Below, in pieces: positions 17,565 to 26,218 of a stretch of DNA of 64,000 nucleotides. Source of the stretch: Bradyrhizobium sp. CSS354 (GTDB lineage Bacteria; Pseudomonadota; Alphaproteobacteria; Rhizobiales; Xanthobacteraceae); contig NZ_JAACFU010000004.1 in NCBI RefSeq assembly GCF_029051725.1, positions 434,001 to 498,000 on the forward strand, written 5' to 3'. Numbering within the stretch: position 1 is the stretch's first letter; each line of letters starts with the position of its first letter. Below the pieces are notes generated by a model. The model made no database searches. It saw only the letters and a program-made list of their open reading frames with translations, and was not told the origin of the DNA. The position numbers and the translations under genes were made by a program.

Positions 17565-17762
17565 TCACGCCGGCACGCGGTCGCACAGCGCGGCGAGGAA
17601 TTTGTCGCGATCGATGCCATGCTCGCGGCAGGCGTCATCGACCGTGTGAAAGGTTGCGATCGGACAGCCCACGCAGGCCATCCTGAAGGCGAGAAACACG
17701 CGGATCGTGTGCGGCGCCGTGCGCATGATGTCATCGACCAGATCGTCGGATCCAAAAGGCAT
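17565..17762 (-). CDS. DUF1858 / hybrid-cluster-associated redox disulfide domain protein
   Basis: A 65-aa protein formed by one DUF1858 domain: DDLVDDIMRTAPHTIRVFLA, a C-V-G-C pair at residues 30 and 33, then a short helix. The CxxC may form a redox disulfide or a metal site. Such proteins are often encoded beside anaerobic or nitrogen-oxide genes, as here. The GTG/ATG choice is clear: ATG 17762 follows GGAGGTGG. An FNR-type box centred 58 bp upstream matches the spacing seen at nnrR, so anaerobic induction is likely. It lies downstream of hemN on the same strand, separated by a large inverted repeat. Confidence 0.82.
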   Translation of the reverse strand: MPFGSDDLVDDIMRTAPHTIRVFLAFRMACVGCPIATFHTVDDACREHGIDRDKFLAALCDRVPA

Positions 17763-17813
17763 GGACACCACCTCCGTTCCGAAACCACGATAGCGGAGCG
17801 GGCGGCGGTTTCT

Positions 17814-17827
17814 TTGTTGGAGCGCAA
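17814..17827 (-). promoter_or_regulatory. FNR/NnrR-type box upstream of DUF1858 gene
   Basis: TTGTTGGAGCGCAA (plus strand) fits TTG-N8-CAA. The centre is 58 bp before the ATG at 17762, with no other gene start nearby, so it probably controls only the DUF1858 gene. Confidence 0.6.
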
Positions 17828-17834
17828 GCTGGTT

Positions 17835-17938
17835 GTCATTCCCGGGCGCGCGAAGCGCGAGCCCGGAATCCATCGGGCAGCAGACCAAGAGGTGAAATGG
17901 ATTCCGGGCTCGCGCCAAGTGGCGCGCCCCGGAATGAC
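17835..17938. repeat. Large inverted intergenic repeat (Bradyrhizobium-type palindrome)
   Basis: Left arm 17835-17873 and right arm 17897-17938 are near-perfect inverted copies (starting GTCATTCC... and ending ...GGAATGAC) around a 23-nt centre; each arm also contains an inner GC-rich inverted segment. It sits just downstream of the hemN stop. The form is that of a dispersed, non-autonomous palindromic element; as RNA it would be a strong terminator or stabiliser. Confidence 0.75.
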
Positions 17939-17942
17939 GGGA

Positions 17943-19295
17943 CTACACCGCCCGGCTATGCAACTGCTTCGCGGGATCGAGATGCGCGTCGAATGCGGCC
18001 GCGACGCTGCGCACGAGAAAGCGCGAGTCCTTGGCGACTGCGATGCGGTCGCCATCCAGTCTCACGACGCCGTCCGAAATCAGCGGCTTCAGACGCGATG
18101 CCGACTTCAGCATTGCCCCGGCCTCTGCGCCATGACGCGCGCAGATGTCGCCGAGATCGGCGCTGAACTCGCACATGATGCGTTCGATGATGTCGGCGCG
18201 CAGCCGGTCGTCGTCGGTGAGCCCATAGCCTTTCGCGGTGGCCAAATGACCCGCGGCAATGCTCTGCGCATAGGCGCCGATCTGCACCTCGTTCTGGACA
18301 TAGCCCTGCGGCAAATGTCCGATCGCGCTCGCGCCGAAGCCGAGCAGAACTTCGCCCTTGTCGGTGGTGTAGCCCTGAAAATTGCGCCGCAGCGTGCGTT
18401 GCTCGAAGGCCACGGCCATGGCATCGTTGGGCCGCGCGAAATGATCAAGCCCGATCTGCACGTAACCGGCCTCCTTCAACGCATTGGCGATCGCGCAGGC
18501 CTGGTCGTGGCGCGCAAGGCCGTCGGGCAGCACCGCCTCGTTGATCATGCGCTGGTGCTTCTTGAAAGCAGGCACATGCGCGTAGCCGAACACCGAGAAG
18601 CGGTCGGGCCCAAGCTCGAGCGAACGTCGCACCGTAGCCAGGCATGAGGCAACGGTCTGGTGCGGCAGTCCGTAGATCAGATCGAAATTGATCCCGTTGA
18701 TGCCGGCACGCTGGAGCATGTCGACCACGGAAGCCGTCTGCTCAAAACTCTGCACCCGGTTGATCGCGCGCTGCACGACAGGGTCGAAGCTCTGCACGCC
18801 CAGGCTCGTGCGATTGACGCCGGAGAGCCGCATGGCCTCGACCATGTCGGCGGTCAGCGTGCGAGGATCGATCTCGACTGCAATCTCGGCCGACGGGGCC
18901 ACGAAGAACGATTGGCGCATCGCCGCCATCAACTCGGCAAAAGCCTCCGGCGCCATGATCGTTGGCGTGCCGCCGCCGAAATGGATGTGCTCGACCTTGA
19001 TGCGCCGGCCGATGGTCTCGGACACCTGCGCGATCTCGCTGCGCAGCGTACGCAGATAGGCCGCGATGAGACCGTCTCGACGAACGATCTGGGTATGGCA
19101 GCCGCAATACCAGCACATCTCGCGGCAGAACGGCACGTGCAGATAAAGCGACGCGCTGGCCGACGACGGGAGCTCCGCCAGCCACCGGGCGTAGGCACCC
19201 GCGCCGATCGCCGGCGAGAAATGCGGTGCGGTCGGGTAGCTCGTGTAGCGCGGCAGTCGTTCCTCGCCGTAACTCACCGCAAGATCGGCCCTCAT
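17943..19295 (-). CDS. hemN: Oxygen-independent coproporphyrinogen III oxidase HemN
   Basis: A 450-aa radical-SAM enzyme. It starts with the HemN segment RLPRYTSYPTAPHF and has the cluster motif C57-x3-C61-x2-C64 (with a further Cys66, as in HemN). HFGGGTPT follows, then an S-x-G-V-Q-S-F-D motif and a C-terminal HemN domain with LGFGASAIGHLP. It makes protoporphyrinogen IX from coproporphyrinogen III without oxygen, supplying heme for respiration under anoxia. It is divergent from the small membrane-protein gene; an FNR-type box lies 89 bp upstream. The neighbouring denitrification genes explain the need for this anaerobic isozyme. Confidence 0.94.
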   Translation of the reverse strand: MRADLAVSYGEERLPRYTSYPTAPHFSPAIGAGAYARWLAELPSSASASLYLHVPFCREMCWYCGCHTQIVRRDGLIAAYLRTLRSEIAQVSETIGRRIKVEHIHFGGGTPTIMAPEAFAELMAAMRQSFFVAPSAEIAVEIDPRTLTADMVEAMRLSGVNRTSLGVQSFDPVVQRAINRVQSFEQTASVVDMLQRAGINGINFDLIYGLPHQTVASCLATVRRSLELGPDRFSVFGYAHVPAFKKHQRMINEAVLPDGLARHDQACAIANALKEAGYVQIGLDHFARPNDAMAVAFEQRTLRRNFQGYTTDKGEVLLGFGASAIGHLPQGYVQNEVQIGAYAQSIAAGHLATAKGYGLTDDDRLRADIIERIMCEFSADLGDICARHGAEAGAMLKSASRLKPLISDGVVRLDGDRIAVAKDSRFLVRSVAAAFDAHLDPAKQLHSRAV

Positions 19296-19377
19296 ATCCT
19301 ACCCATTCGTAAATCAATGCTGCGCAGCGGGGCGCATCCCGGATGGCACCAAATTACCCGTTTTCGGGTGCGAAACC

Positions 19378-19391
19378 TTGCGCTCGCTCAA
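19378..19391. promoter_or_regulatory. FNR/NnrR-type box between hemN and the small membrane protein
   Basis: TTGCGCTCGCTCAA fits TTG-N8-CAA. The centre lies 89 bp before the hemN ATG and 67 bp before the ATG at 19452; it could control either or both divergent genes. Confidence 0.6.
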
Positions 19392-19451
19392 AGTCCGAGC
19401 ACGGGATCGGAGCCATGGTGACATTTGATGATTGCCCTCTGGAGACAGGTT

Positions 19452-19658
19452 ATGGCGTCGTTCGCGCTCGATCTCGTTCTGTGGCTCACCGGCGTTCGCG
19501 GCCATATCCCGCGCTTCGACGATTTTCGTCCCGTCCCCTCTACGCCCACCATTGGCGCCGGCCACGTGGTCCGCGTGATGATCATCACGGCCGCCGTCTT
19601 CGCCGCGCTGTCGCTCGCGGTTTGGGGCACGGTCTGGATTGCGATCCAGCTGCTCTAG
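19452..19658 (+). CDS. Small single-pass membrane protein of the denitrification block
   Basis: A 68-aa protein with a short N-terminal amphipathic or hydrophobic segment (FALDLVLWLTGV), a basic/Pro loop, and one transmembrane helix at about 40-66. ATG 19452 follows GGAG; an earlier ATG at 19425 adds 9 residues but has a poor ribosome site. I do not recognise a named family. Its position between hemN and nirK, with an FNR-type box about 67 bp upstream, suggests an oxygen-limited membrane role, perhaps an accessory to a respiratory complex. That is inference from context only. Confidence 0.65.
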   Translation: MASFALDLVLWLTGVRGHIPRFDDFRPVPSTPTIGAGHVVRVMIITAAVFAALSLAVWGTVWIAIQLL

Positions 19659-19812
19659 TCGACAACAATCCATTCACAATAAACGCAACTGAACATGCGA
19701 GCGATTTGCGGCCGATGCGGCTGACGTCGGGCGCCATCGCGTCTTTCGTATCGCCGGTGCGATCTTCAACAAACTGCCTAAGCATTTTACCGGAGGCGAA
19801 TTCGGCAAAAGC

Positions 19813-19826
19813 TTGTCGCAGCACAA
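19813..19826 (+). promoter_or_regulatory. FNR/NnrR-type box upstream of nirK
   Basis: TTGTCGCAGCACAA fits TTG-N8-CAA, centred 76 bp before the nirK ATG. NnrR-dependent nirK promoters in Bradyrhizobium have such a box upstream of nirK. No other gene start lies near it. The rest of the 237-bp gap shows nothing else I can interpret. Confidence 0.7.
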
Positions 19827-19895
19827 ACACACTTGCCGCGATCGGCGCACACTGCATTCCGTCATCAAGACCATTTCAGATGAAGGATGCTTCCA

Positions 19896-20993
19896 ATGTT
19901 CACCCGCCGAGCCGCATTGATCAGCGCCGCCGCAACCGCCCTGATGCTGGCGACCCCCGCCTTGGCTGCCGACGATCTCAAACTGCCGCGCCAGAAGGTC
20001 GAGCTGGTCGCTCCGCCCTTCGTGCATGCGCACGAGCAAGCGACCAAGCAGGGCCCCAAGATCGTGGAGTTCACGCTCACGATCGAGGAGAAGAAGGTCG
20101 TCATCGACGAGAAGGGCACCACATTCCAGGCGATGACCTTCAACGGCTCGATGCCGGGTCCGATGATGGTCGTGCACGAGGGCGACTACGTCGAAACGAC
20201 GCTGGTCAATCCCGCAACCAACTCCATGCCGCACAACATCGACTTCCATTCCGCGACCGGTGCGCTCGGCGGCGGCGCGCTCACGCTGGTCAATCCCGGC
20301 GAGCAGGTCGTCTTGCGCTGGAAGGCGACCAAGACCGGCGTGTTCGTCTACCATTGCGCACCGGGCGGTCCGATGATCCCCTGGCACGTCGTCTCCGGAA
20401 TGAACGGCGCCGTGATGGTGCTGCCCCGCGACGGACTGAACGACGGCAAGGGTCACGCGCTGAAATACGACAAGGTCTACTATGTCGGCGAGCAGGACAT
20501 GTACGTGCCGCGCGACGACAAGGGCAATTTCAAGTCCTATGAATCGCCCGGCGAAGCCTTCACCGACACCGAAGAGGTGATGAGGAAGCTGATCCCCTCC
20601 CATGTCGTGTTCAACGGCAAGGTCGGCGCGCTCACCGGCAAGAACGCGCTCACCGCCAATGTCGGCGAGAACGTGCTGATCGTGCATTCGCAGGCCAATC
20701 GCGACAGCCGTCCGCATCTGATCGGCGGCCATGGCGACTATGTCTGGGAGACCGGCAAGTTCTCCAACGCGCCGGAGACCGGGCTCGAGACCTGGTTCAT
20801 CCGCGGCGGCTCGGCGGGAGCTGCGCTGTACAAGTTCATGCAGCCCGGCATCTACGCCTATGTCACGCACAATCTGATCGAGGCCGCCGACCTCGGCGCC
20901 ACCGCGCACTTCAAGGTCGAAGGCAGATGGAACGACGATCTGATGATGCAGGTGAAGGCCCCTGCCGATATCCCGGCCCCCAACACCAACTAG
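19896..20993 (+). CDS. nirK: Copper-containing nitrite reductase NirK
   Basis: The 365-aa product has a Tat-type leader (M-F-T-R-R-A-A-L..., cut after ALA) and two cupredoxin domains. Copper ligands are all visible: type 1 His113, Cys154, His164 and Met169; type 2 His118 and His153, plus a His in YVTHNLIEA. The catalytic Asp116 (in HNIDFH) and the GGHGD histidine are also present. It reduces nitrite to nitric oxide in the periplasm. ATG 19896 follows GAAGGA; the ATG three codons upstream lacks a spaced site. The gene is followed by a terminator-like hairpin and then nirV. Confidence 0.97.
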   Translation: MFTRRAALISAAATALMLATPALAADDLKLPRQKVELVAPPFVHAHEQATKQGPKIVEFTLTIEEKKVVIDEKGTTFQAMTFNGSMPGPMMVVHEGDYVETTLVNPATNSMPHNIDFHSATGALGGGALTLVNPGEQVVLRWKATKTGVFVYHCAPGGPMIPWHVVSGMNGAVMVLPRDGLNDGKGHALKYDKVYYVGEQDMYVPRDDKGNFKSYESPGEAFTDTEEVMRKLIPSHVVFNGKVGALTGKNALTANVGENVLIVHSQANRDSRPHLIGGHGDYVWETGKFSNAPETGLETWFIRGGSAGAALYKFMQPGIYAYVTHNLIEAADLGATAHFKVEGRWNDDLMMQVKAPADIPAPNTN

Positions 20994-21001
20994 ACGCGAC
21001 G

Positions 21002-21029
21002 AGGGGCGGGTGATGACCGGCCCCTTTTT
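21002..21029 (+). terminator. Terminator-like hairpin with T-run between nirK and nirV
   Basis: AGGGGCGGGT pairs with ACCGGCCCCT (one mismatch), followed by TTTTT at 21025-21029. It lies in the 51-bp nirK-nirV gap, so nirV is probably expressed at a lower level by read-through or from transcript processing. Confidence 0.6.
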
Positions 21030-21044
21030 CCTTGGGGAACGACC

Positions 21045-21923
21045 ATGCTGATCGCATTCAAGCTGAAACTGTTCCTCGCCTGCGCCGCCGGGCTCGCAGG
21101 GCCGATCGCGGTAGCGCCGCTGGTGTCGGACATCGGGCCTGGCGGCACCGTGACGGAGCCCGCCATCGTCAGGGTCGCACCAGGCAGCCTGTCCTATCGC
21201 GAGGCCGGCGATTTCACCCGTGGCGGGCAGCAGGCGGAAGCGCCGCTGAGCGCGATGCGCTTCGAGAGGCCGCTGCACATCATGCGGCATCAGGTCTCGT
21301 CATCCGACTACCAGATTTGCGTGCAGGAGGGAGCTTGTCGCGCGCTTGATCGCGACGTGGCAATCGCCTCCGATCGACCCGCGGTGCAGGTGAGCTGGCA
21401 CGATGCCGAGGCTTATGCCGGTTGGCTCTCGCGCAAGTCCGGTCACAGTTACCGCCTGCCGAGCGACGCGGAATGGGCTTTTGCGGCCGGCTCAAGATTC
21501 AAGGATGACGGCCTTCCGGTGGACGCAGCAGATCCATCGAAGCGCTGGATCGGCCGCTACGAGCGTGAATCCGAGCGCGACCTCTTCGACACGACGGCCC
21601 ATCAGTTCGGCAGGTTCGGTTCGAACGAGCACGGCATCGAGGATCTCGCCGGCAATGTCTGGGAGTGGACCTCGACCTGCTTCGTGCGCTCGCGGATCGA
21701 CGAGGCCGGCAATGCCGGCCGCCCCACCGTGAATTGCGGCGTGCGTGTCGCCGAGGGTGCGCACCGCGCCTATGTCACCGATTTCATCCGCGACGCCCGC
21801 GCCGGCGGCTGCGCGCAAGGCGTCCCGCCCGCCAATCTCGGCTTCCGCCTGGTTCGCGAGGAAACGTCGTGGGTCGCCAGCGTGTCGGCGCGGTGGAGCA
21901 AGACGTGGGCAGCGAGGTCGTGA
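21045..21923 (+). CDS. nirV: NirV, SUMF1/formylglycine-generating-enzyme-like protein
   Basis: A 292-aa protein with an N-terminal hydrophobic leader (about 8-27) and a sulfatase-modifying-factor (FGE-sulfatase) domain: V-S-W-H-D-A-E-A-Y-A-G-W-L-S, Y-R-L-P-S-D-A-E-W-A-F-A-A and D-L-A-G-N-V-W-E-W-T. It ends with N-L-G-F-R-L-V. NirV is encoded next to nirK in many denitrifiers; its role in nitrite reduction is unproven. Typical FGE catalytic cysteines are not clearly aligned here, though several Cys occur (CVQEGAC, TSTCF, VNCG, GGCA). Expression is probably coupled to nirK. Confidence 0.87.
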   Translation: MLIAFKLKLFLACAAGLAGPIAVAPLVSDIGPGGTVTEPAIVRVAPGSLSYREAGDFTRGGQQAEAPLSAMRFERPLHIMRHQVSSSDYQICVQEGACRALDRDVAIASDRPAVQVSWHDAEAYAGWLSRKSGHSYRLPSDAEWAFAAGSRFKDDGLPVDAADPSKRWIGRYERESERDLFDTTAHQFGRFGSNEHGIEDLAGNVWEWTSTCFVRSRIDEAGNAGRPTVNCGVRVAEGAHRAYVTDFIRDARAGGCAQGVPPANLGFRLVREETSWVASVSARWSKTWAARS

Positions 21924-21966
21924 GGGATCGTAGCGTCATGGCCTTCGCCAGCACGACACCGGGAAT

Positions 21967-22602
21967 TCACATCGCCCGCGCGAACATGCGAAAGCCCGGC
22001 GCACCGATGATCGCCTCGAAGGCCGGATCGCGCTTCTCCTCGGCAAGGACGAAGCCGGCCTTGGAATAAGCGCGCTCGGCCGGCTCGTTGCCGATCAGGA
22101 ACGATATCGTCGCCCGGGTAAATCCAGCTGCCCGCCCCTTCTCCAGCGCATGCGCGATCAGTGACTGCACCAGGCCGCGGCCGCGATAGGCGGGATCGGT
22201 CGCGACATGCTCGATCATCCAATCGCCCTCGCCGCCCTGAACCCAGCAGGCGCGCGTGTAGCCGCCACGTTGACGAATGGCCTCCAGCTCTGCCGCGGCG
22301 AGCCCGGACGCGGCTGCGACTTCCTCGATCGCACGCCAAGCCGCTGGTCCCGTGCCGGCCGCCGGTAGCGCACACAAGGCGGCAGCAGGCTTGCCATCGA
22401 TCTCGGCGACCAGAAATTGCGAGACGTGCCACATCGACACCGCTCGGGCGGCTGCGACGCGCGCGATGAATTCGCGGCACTGTGTTTCAGGCCAGCCGAG
22501 CGCAACGTCGAACCAGCCGCGCTGCCGGTAGCCGCGCTGCGATGACAGGATGGTTTGTGCGATGAAATCAGCGTCTTCGGGACGCGCAGACCGTATCGTC
22601 AT
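21967..22602 (-). CDS. GNAT-family N-acetyltransferase
   Basis: The 211-aa product has the GNAT fold: an N-terminal I-R-S-A-R-P-E-D-A-D start, a central V-A-T-D-P-A-Y-R-G-R-G-L acetyl-CoA loop (motif A, R/Q-x-x-G-x-G/A), and a late N-x-x-A-E-R-A-Y-S-K-A-G-F motif B. It would transfer an acetyl group to an amine; the substrate cannot be told. It is convergent with nirV and lies just after the CoA-transferase genes on the same strand (22 bp gap), so it may be read from their transcript. Confidence 0.85.
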   Translation of the reverse strand: MTIRSARPEDADFIAQTILSSQRGYRQRGWFDVALGWPETQCREFIARVAAARAVSMWHVSQFLVAEIDGKPAAALCALPAAGTGPAAWRAIEEVAAASGLAAAELEAIRQRGGYTRACWVQGGEGDWMIEHVATDPAYRGRGLVQSLIAHALEKGRAAGFTRATISFLIGNEPAERAYSKAGFVLAEEKRDPAFEAIIGAPGFRMFARAM

Positions 22603-22624
22603 GCGCGCCCCTTTTGCGAAAACC

Positions 22625-23275
22625 TTACGTATTCTTCAGCGCGACGCGGAATTCGGCTTCGGTCTTGGCCTTGACCTCGTCGAGCGAGACGCCGTCGGCG
22701 AGCTCGATCAGCGCCATGCCGCCGCTGCCGTGCTTGTCGATGGTGAAGACGGCCAAGTCAGTCACGACCATGTCGACCACGCGCTCGCCGGTCAGCGGCA
22801 AATTGCACTGCTTCAGGAGCTTTGGACCGTCCTTGGCCGAATGCTCCATCACCACGACCACGCGCTTGACGCCGGCGACGAGATCCATCGCGCCGCCCAT
22901 GCCCTTGACCATCTTGCCGGGGATCATCCAGTTGGCGAGATCGCCGTTCTGGGCCACCTGCATGGCGCCGAGGATCGACAGATCCATGTGGCCGCCACGG
23001 ATCATGCCGAAGGAATCCGCGCTAGAGAAATACGAGGTCGACGGCAGCTCGCTCACGGTCTGCTTGCCGGCGTTGATGAGATCGGCGTCCTCTTCACCCT
23101 CGTACGGGAACGGGCCCATGCCGAGCATGCCGTTCTCGCTCTGAAGGCTGACGTCCATGCCGTCCGGGATGTAGTTCGAGACCAGCGTCGGGATGCCGAT
23201 GCCGAGATTGACGTAATAGCCGTCACGCAGTTCCTTCGCGGCGCGCGCAGCCATCTGTTCACGGGTCCAGGCCAT
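22625..23275 (-). CDS. scoB: 3-oxoacid CoA-transferase subunit B
   Basis: A 216-aa beta subunit: early [12 protein letters not shown], the catalytic S-E-N-G motif (Glu forms the enzyme-CoA thioester), a [18 protein letters not shown] segment, and K-G-M-G-G-A-M-D-L. With subunit A it moves CoA from succinyl-CoA to acetoacetate (ketone-body or PHB-derived carbon use). It starts 18 bp after scoA. The order A then B is the usual one. Confidence 0.92.
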   Translation of the reverse strand: MAWTREQMAARAAKELRDGYYVNLGIGIPTLVSNYIPDGMDVSLQSENGMLGMGPFPYEGEEDADLINAGKQTVSELPSTSYFSSADSFGMIRGGHMDLSILGAMQVAQNGDLANWMIPGKMVKGMGGAMDLVAGVKRVVVVMEHSAKDGPKLLKQCNLPLTGERVVDMVVTDLAVFTIDKHGSGGMALIELADGVSLDEVKAKTEAEFRVALKNT

Positions 23276-23293
23276 GTGGTTCTCCTGATACGC

Positions 23294-24001
23294 TTAAGCG
23301 GCGGTGCGCGGGCGGGTGTTGCGGAATTCGATGCGCTTCTTGGCCGTTCCGACCTCGACGATGCGCTTTACGAAAAGACCGGGCGTGTGAATGTGGTCGG
23401 GATCGAGTTCGCCGGCCGGAACAAGATGCTCGACCTCGGCCACCGTGACCTTGGCGGCGGTCGCCATCATCGGGTTAAAATTGCGCGCGGTCTTGCGGTA
23501 GATGAGGTTGCCGGCGGTGTCGCCCTTCCAGGCGTGGACGATGGCGAGGTCGGCGAACAGGCCGCGCTCCATCAGGTATTTCTGTCCGTCGAATTCCTTC
23601 ACTTCCTTGCCTTCGGCGATCAGCGTGCCGACGCCGGTCTTGGTGTAGAAGGCCGGAATGCCGGCGCCGCCCGCGCGGATGCGCTCGGCCAGCGTGCCCT
23701 GCGGATTGAATTCGAGTTCCAGCTCGCCGGCGAGGAATTGCTGGGCGAACAGCTTGTTCTCGCCGACATAGGACGAGATCATCTTCTTGATCTGGCGGGT
23801 TTCGAGCAGGCGGCTGAGGCCGATGCCGTCGACACCGGCATTGTTTGAGACCACCGTCAGGTCCTTGACGCCGGAGTCGCGGATCGCGTCCGACAGCGTC
23901 TCGGCGATGCCGCAGAGGCCGAAGCCGCCCGACATGATCATCATGCCGTCTTTCAGAACGCCCTCGAGAGCCGACTTGGCGTCGGGATAGACCTTGTTCA
24001 T
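23294..24001 (-). CDS. scoA: 3-oxoacid CoA-transferase subunit A
   Basis: The 235-aa alpha subunit opens MNKVYPDAKSALEG and carries the family motifs S-G-G-F-G-L-C-G, N-N-A-G-V-D-G-I-G-L-S-R-L, T-P-Q-G-T-L-A-E-R-I-R-A-G-G-A-G-I-P-type and T-A-G-N-L-I-Y-R-K-T-A-R-N-F-N-P. ATG 24001 follows GAGG; the open frame extends upstream without an equally good start. The 276-bp gap upstream to the AsmA gene holds the divergent promoters of both; I see no specific operator. Confidence 0.92.
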   Translation of the reverse strand: MNKVYPDAKSALEGVLKDGMMIMSGGFGLCGIAETLSDAIRDSGVKDLTVVSNNAGVDGIGLSRLLETRQIKKMISSYVGENKLFAQQFLAGELELEFNPQGTLAERIRAGGAGIPAFYTKTGVGTLIAEGKEVKEFDGQKYLMERGLFADLAIVHAWKGDTAGNLIYRKTARNFNPMMATAAKVTVAEVEHLVPAGELDPDHIHTPGLFVKRIVEVGTAKKRIEFRNTRPRTAA

Positions 24002-24277
24002 GCAAAAAACCTCGACTGAACCTTCGGCTTGCAGGCGTCGCGCCTTATTGGCGGCGATTATTAGGCGAAATCGTCCAAAGCCGTCAATGATACGGGGTTC
24101 TCCGCTCCGCCGCTGGGTGATAGAAGCGGCCCAAGCCGTGGGCGCAACCGTTCCCGCGGCCTTGAAAGCGACAAGAAAACCCATCAAGTTTCGGTACTTA
24201 ACACAATAGGGCTTGGGCGTGGGGCGCGCAGGTTTCCCGGCCCCCCTTCTGGCTCCAGCGACCAACTCGATCAGGAT

Positions 24278-26218
24278 ATGCCATTGACCATGGCCCAAGG
24301 AATGAAGCGCCTCGGGACGCCGATCGCGGCGCTGCTCGGCGTGGCGCTGATCGCCCTGATCGCGACCTCATGGCTCATCAACCGCGACGCGCTGCGCAAG
24401 GCCGTGGAAACGCAGATCCGCGACGTCACCGGGCTCGAGGTCAATGTCGCAGGCGCGATCGACATTTCGGTGCTGCCGGCAAGCTACATCTCCTTCCATG
24501 ACGTCGGCCTGAAGGGCGGCGGCACCAGCGACCCCGCGCTCCGTGTCGACGTGCTTACCGCGAACCTGCGGCTGCTGCCGCTGCTGCTGCAGCGGTTCGA
24601 GATCGCCGACCTGACGCTGTTGCGGCCGCGCATCCATGTCAGCCTGAAGCCGGACGGCGAAAGCAACTGGACGCCGTTCATCCAGACCATCGCGCGCACC
24701 ATGAAGCCCGGCGCCGAGAATCAGGTGTCGTTCTCCGAGATCCGGATCCAGGACGGCGTGCTCAATTACGAGGACGCTGCCACGCACGGCACCGAGAAGT
24801 TCGAGGACATCGACCTGTCGCTGGCCTGGCCCTCGATCTCGCGCTCCTTCGCCGCGACCGGACAGTTCGACTGGCGCGGCGAACGGGTCGACGGTTCGAT
24901 CAGCTTTTCCGATTTCGTCGCCGCGCTCTCCGGCGAGCGCTCGGGGTTGAAGGCGCGGATCGCGAGCGCGCCGCTCAAGCTCGCCTTCGACGGCAACGTC
25001 GCCAACCGCACCAGCCCGATGATGGAGGGCACGCTCACGATCGACAGCCCGTCCTTGCGCAACGCGCTGCGCTGGACCGGACAGCCGCAGCCCGCCAGCG
25101 GCGGCTTCGGCCGCTTCGCGCTGAGGGCGCGGGCCAATGTCGTCGGCGCCTCGATCGCGCTCACCAACGTCAATGTCGAGCTCGACGGCAACACCGCCGA
25201 GGGCGTGATGACCTACGCCAATAACGGCCGGCAGACGCTGCAGGCGACGCTCGCAGCCGACGCGCTCGACTTCACACCCTACATCTCGACCTTCCGCCTG
25301 CTCGCGAGCGGCGCGCGCGACTGGAACAGGCAGCTGTTCGACCTCAACGCCCTGTCGACCACCGACCTCGACATGCGCCTGTCGGCAGCCAAGCTGACGG
25401 TCGGGGCGTCGAAACTCGGCCGCACCGCCATCGGCGCGAATCTGCGCAACGGCACGCTGGCGCTCTCGGTCGGCGAGGCCCAGGTCTATGGCGGCATCGC
25501 CAAGGGCTCGTTCGGCATCGCGCGCTCCGACACCGTCGCCGACATCAAGGCGCAATTCCAGTTCACCGATGTCGACCTTCAGGCCTGCGCCTCCGAGCTG
25601 TTCGGTATCAACAAGCTGTCCGGCCGCGGCAACATCAACGTCTCGCTCCTCGCATCCGGCTCGAGCCCGTTCGGCCTCGTGCAGTCGCTCGACGGCAGCG
25701 CCACCGTGACCGGGCATGACGGCGCGATCTCGGGCTTCAATGCCGAGCAGCTCCTGAAGCGGCTCGAGCGGCGGCCGCTGTCCGGCGGCGGCAATTTCCG
25801 CAACGGCTCCACCCCTTACGACAATCTCACCATCGCGGTGAAGTTCTCCGATGGCGTCGCCACCGCCGAGGACATCCGCGTCGAAGGACCGGCGGCGAAG
25901 ATCACGATGACCGGCACCGCCTCGGTGCCGACGCGCGAATACGACATGAAGGGCGTGGCCAGCCTCAACAGCGCGTCGGGGTTCGAATTGCCCTTCGTGG
26001 TGCAGGGCCCCTGGGACGACCCCCTCGTCTTCCCCGATCCGGAAAGCCTGATCCGCCGCTCGCCGGCCTCTGCGCCCCTGCTCGACATGCTGAAAGACCG
26101 CAAGCCGGGCGACGCGGTGCGCTCCGCGATCGAGCGCATCACCGGCACCGGAAAACGTCCCGCACCTGCCGAATCGCCGACGGCGCAGAACGCCAAGGAA
26201 GGCGCGAAGTCCAATTGA
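24278..26218 (+). CDS. AsmA-family envelope protein
   Basis: A 646-aa protein with one N-terminal membrane span (about 11-30) and an AsmA domain: the anchoring NRDALRKAVETQIRDVTGLEV, repeated beta-rich modules, and a C-terminal AsmA_2-like region (LNSASGFELPFVVQGPWDDP). AsmA-like proteins are inner-membrane-anchored, periplasm-spanning proteins linked to phospholipid transfer and outer-membrane biogenesis. Start choice is uncertain: ATG 24278 has AGGA too close, and ATG 24302 is also possible; both leave the span intact. A Lys-rich tail ends the protein. Confidence 0.85.
   Translation: MPLTMAQGMKRLGTPIAALLGVALIALIATSWLINRDALRKAVETQIRDVTGLEVNVAGAIDISVLPASYISFHDVGLKGGGTSDPALRVDVLTANLRLLPLLLQRFEIADLTLLRPRIHVSLKPDGESNWTPFIQTIARTMKPGAENQVSFSEIRIQDGVLNYEDAATHGTEKFEDIDLSLAWPSISRSFAATGQFDWRGERVDGSISFSDFVAALSGERSGLKARIASAPLKLAFDGNVANRTSPMMEGTLTIDSPSLRNALRWTGQPQPASGGFGRFALRARANVVGASIALTNVNVELDGNTAEGVMTYANNGRQTLQATLAADALDFTPYISTFRLLASGARDWNRQLFDLNALSTTDLDMRLSAAKLTVGASKLGRTAIGANLRNGTLALSVGEAQVYGGIAKGSFGIARSDTVADIKAQFQFTDVDLQACASELFGINKLSGRGNINVSLLASGSSPFGLVQSLDGSATVTGHDGAISGFNAEQLLKRLERRPLSGGGNFRNGSTPYDNLTIAVKFSDGVATAEDIRVEGPAAKITMTGTASVPTREYDMKGVASLNSASGFELPFVVQGPWDDPLVFPDPESLIRRSPASAPLLDMLKDRKPGDAVRSAIERITGTGKRPAPAESPTAQNAKEGAKSN

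Noticed and set aside
19674..21290. A 538-codon antisense frame over nirK
   Set aside because: All copper ligands of NirK are intact in the sense frame, and the antisense product has no recognisable features.
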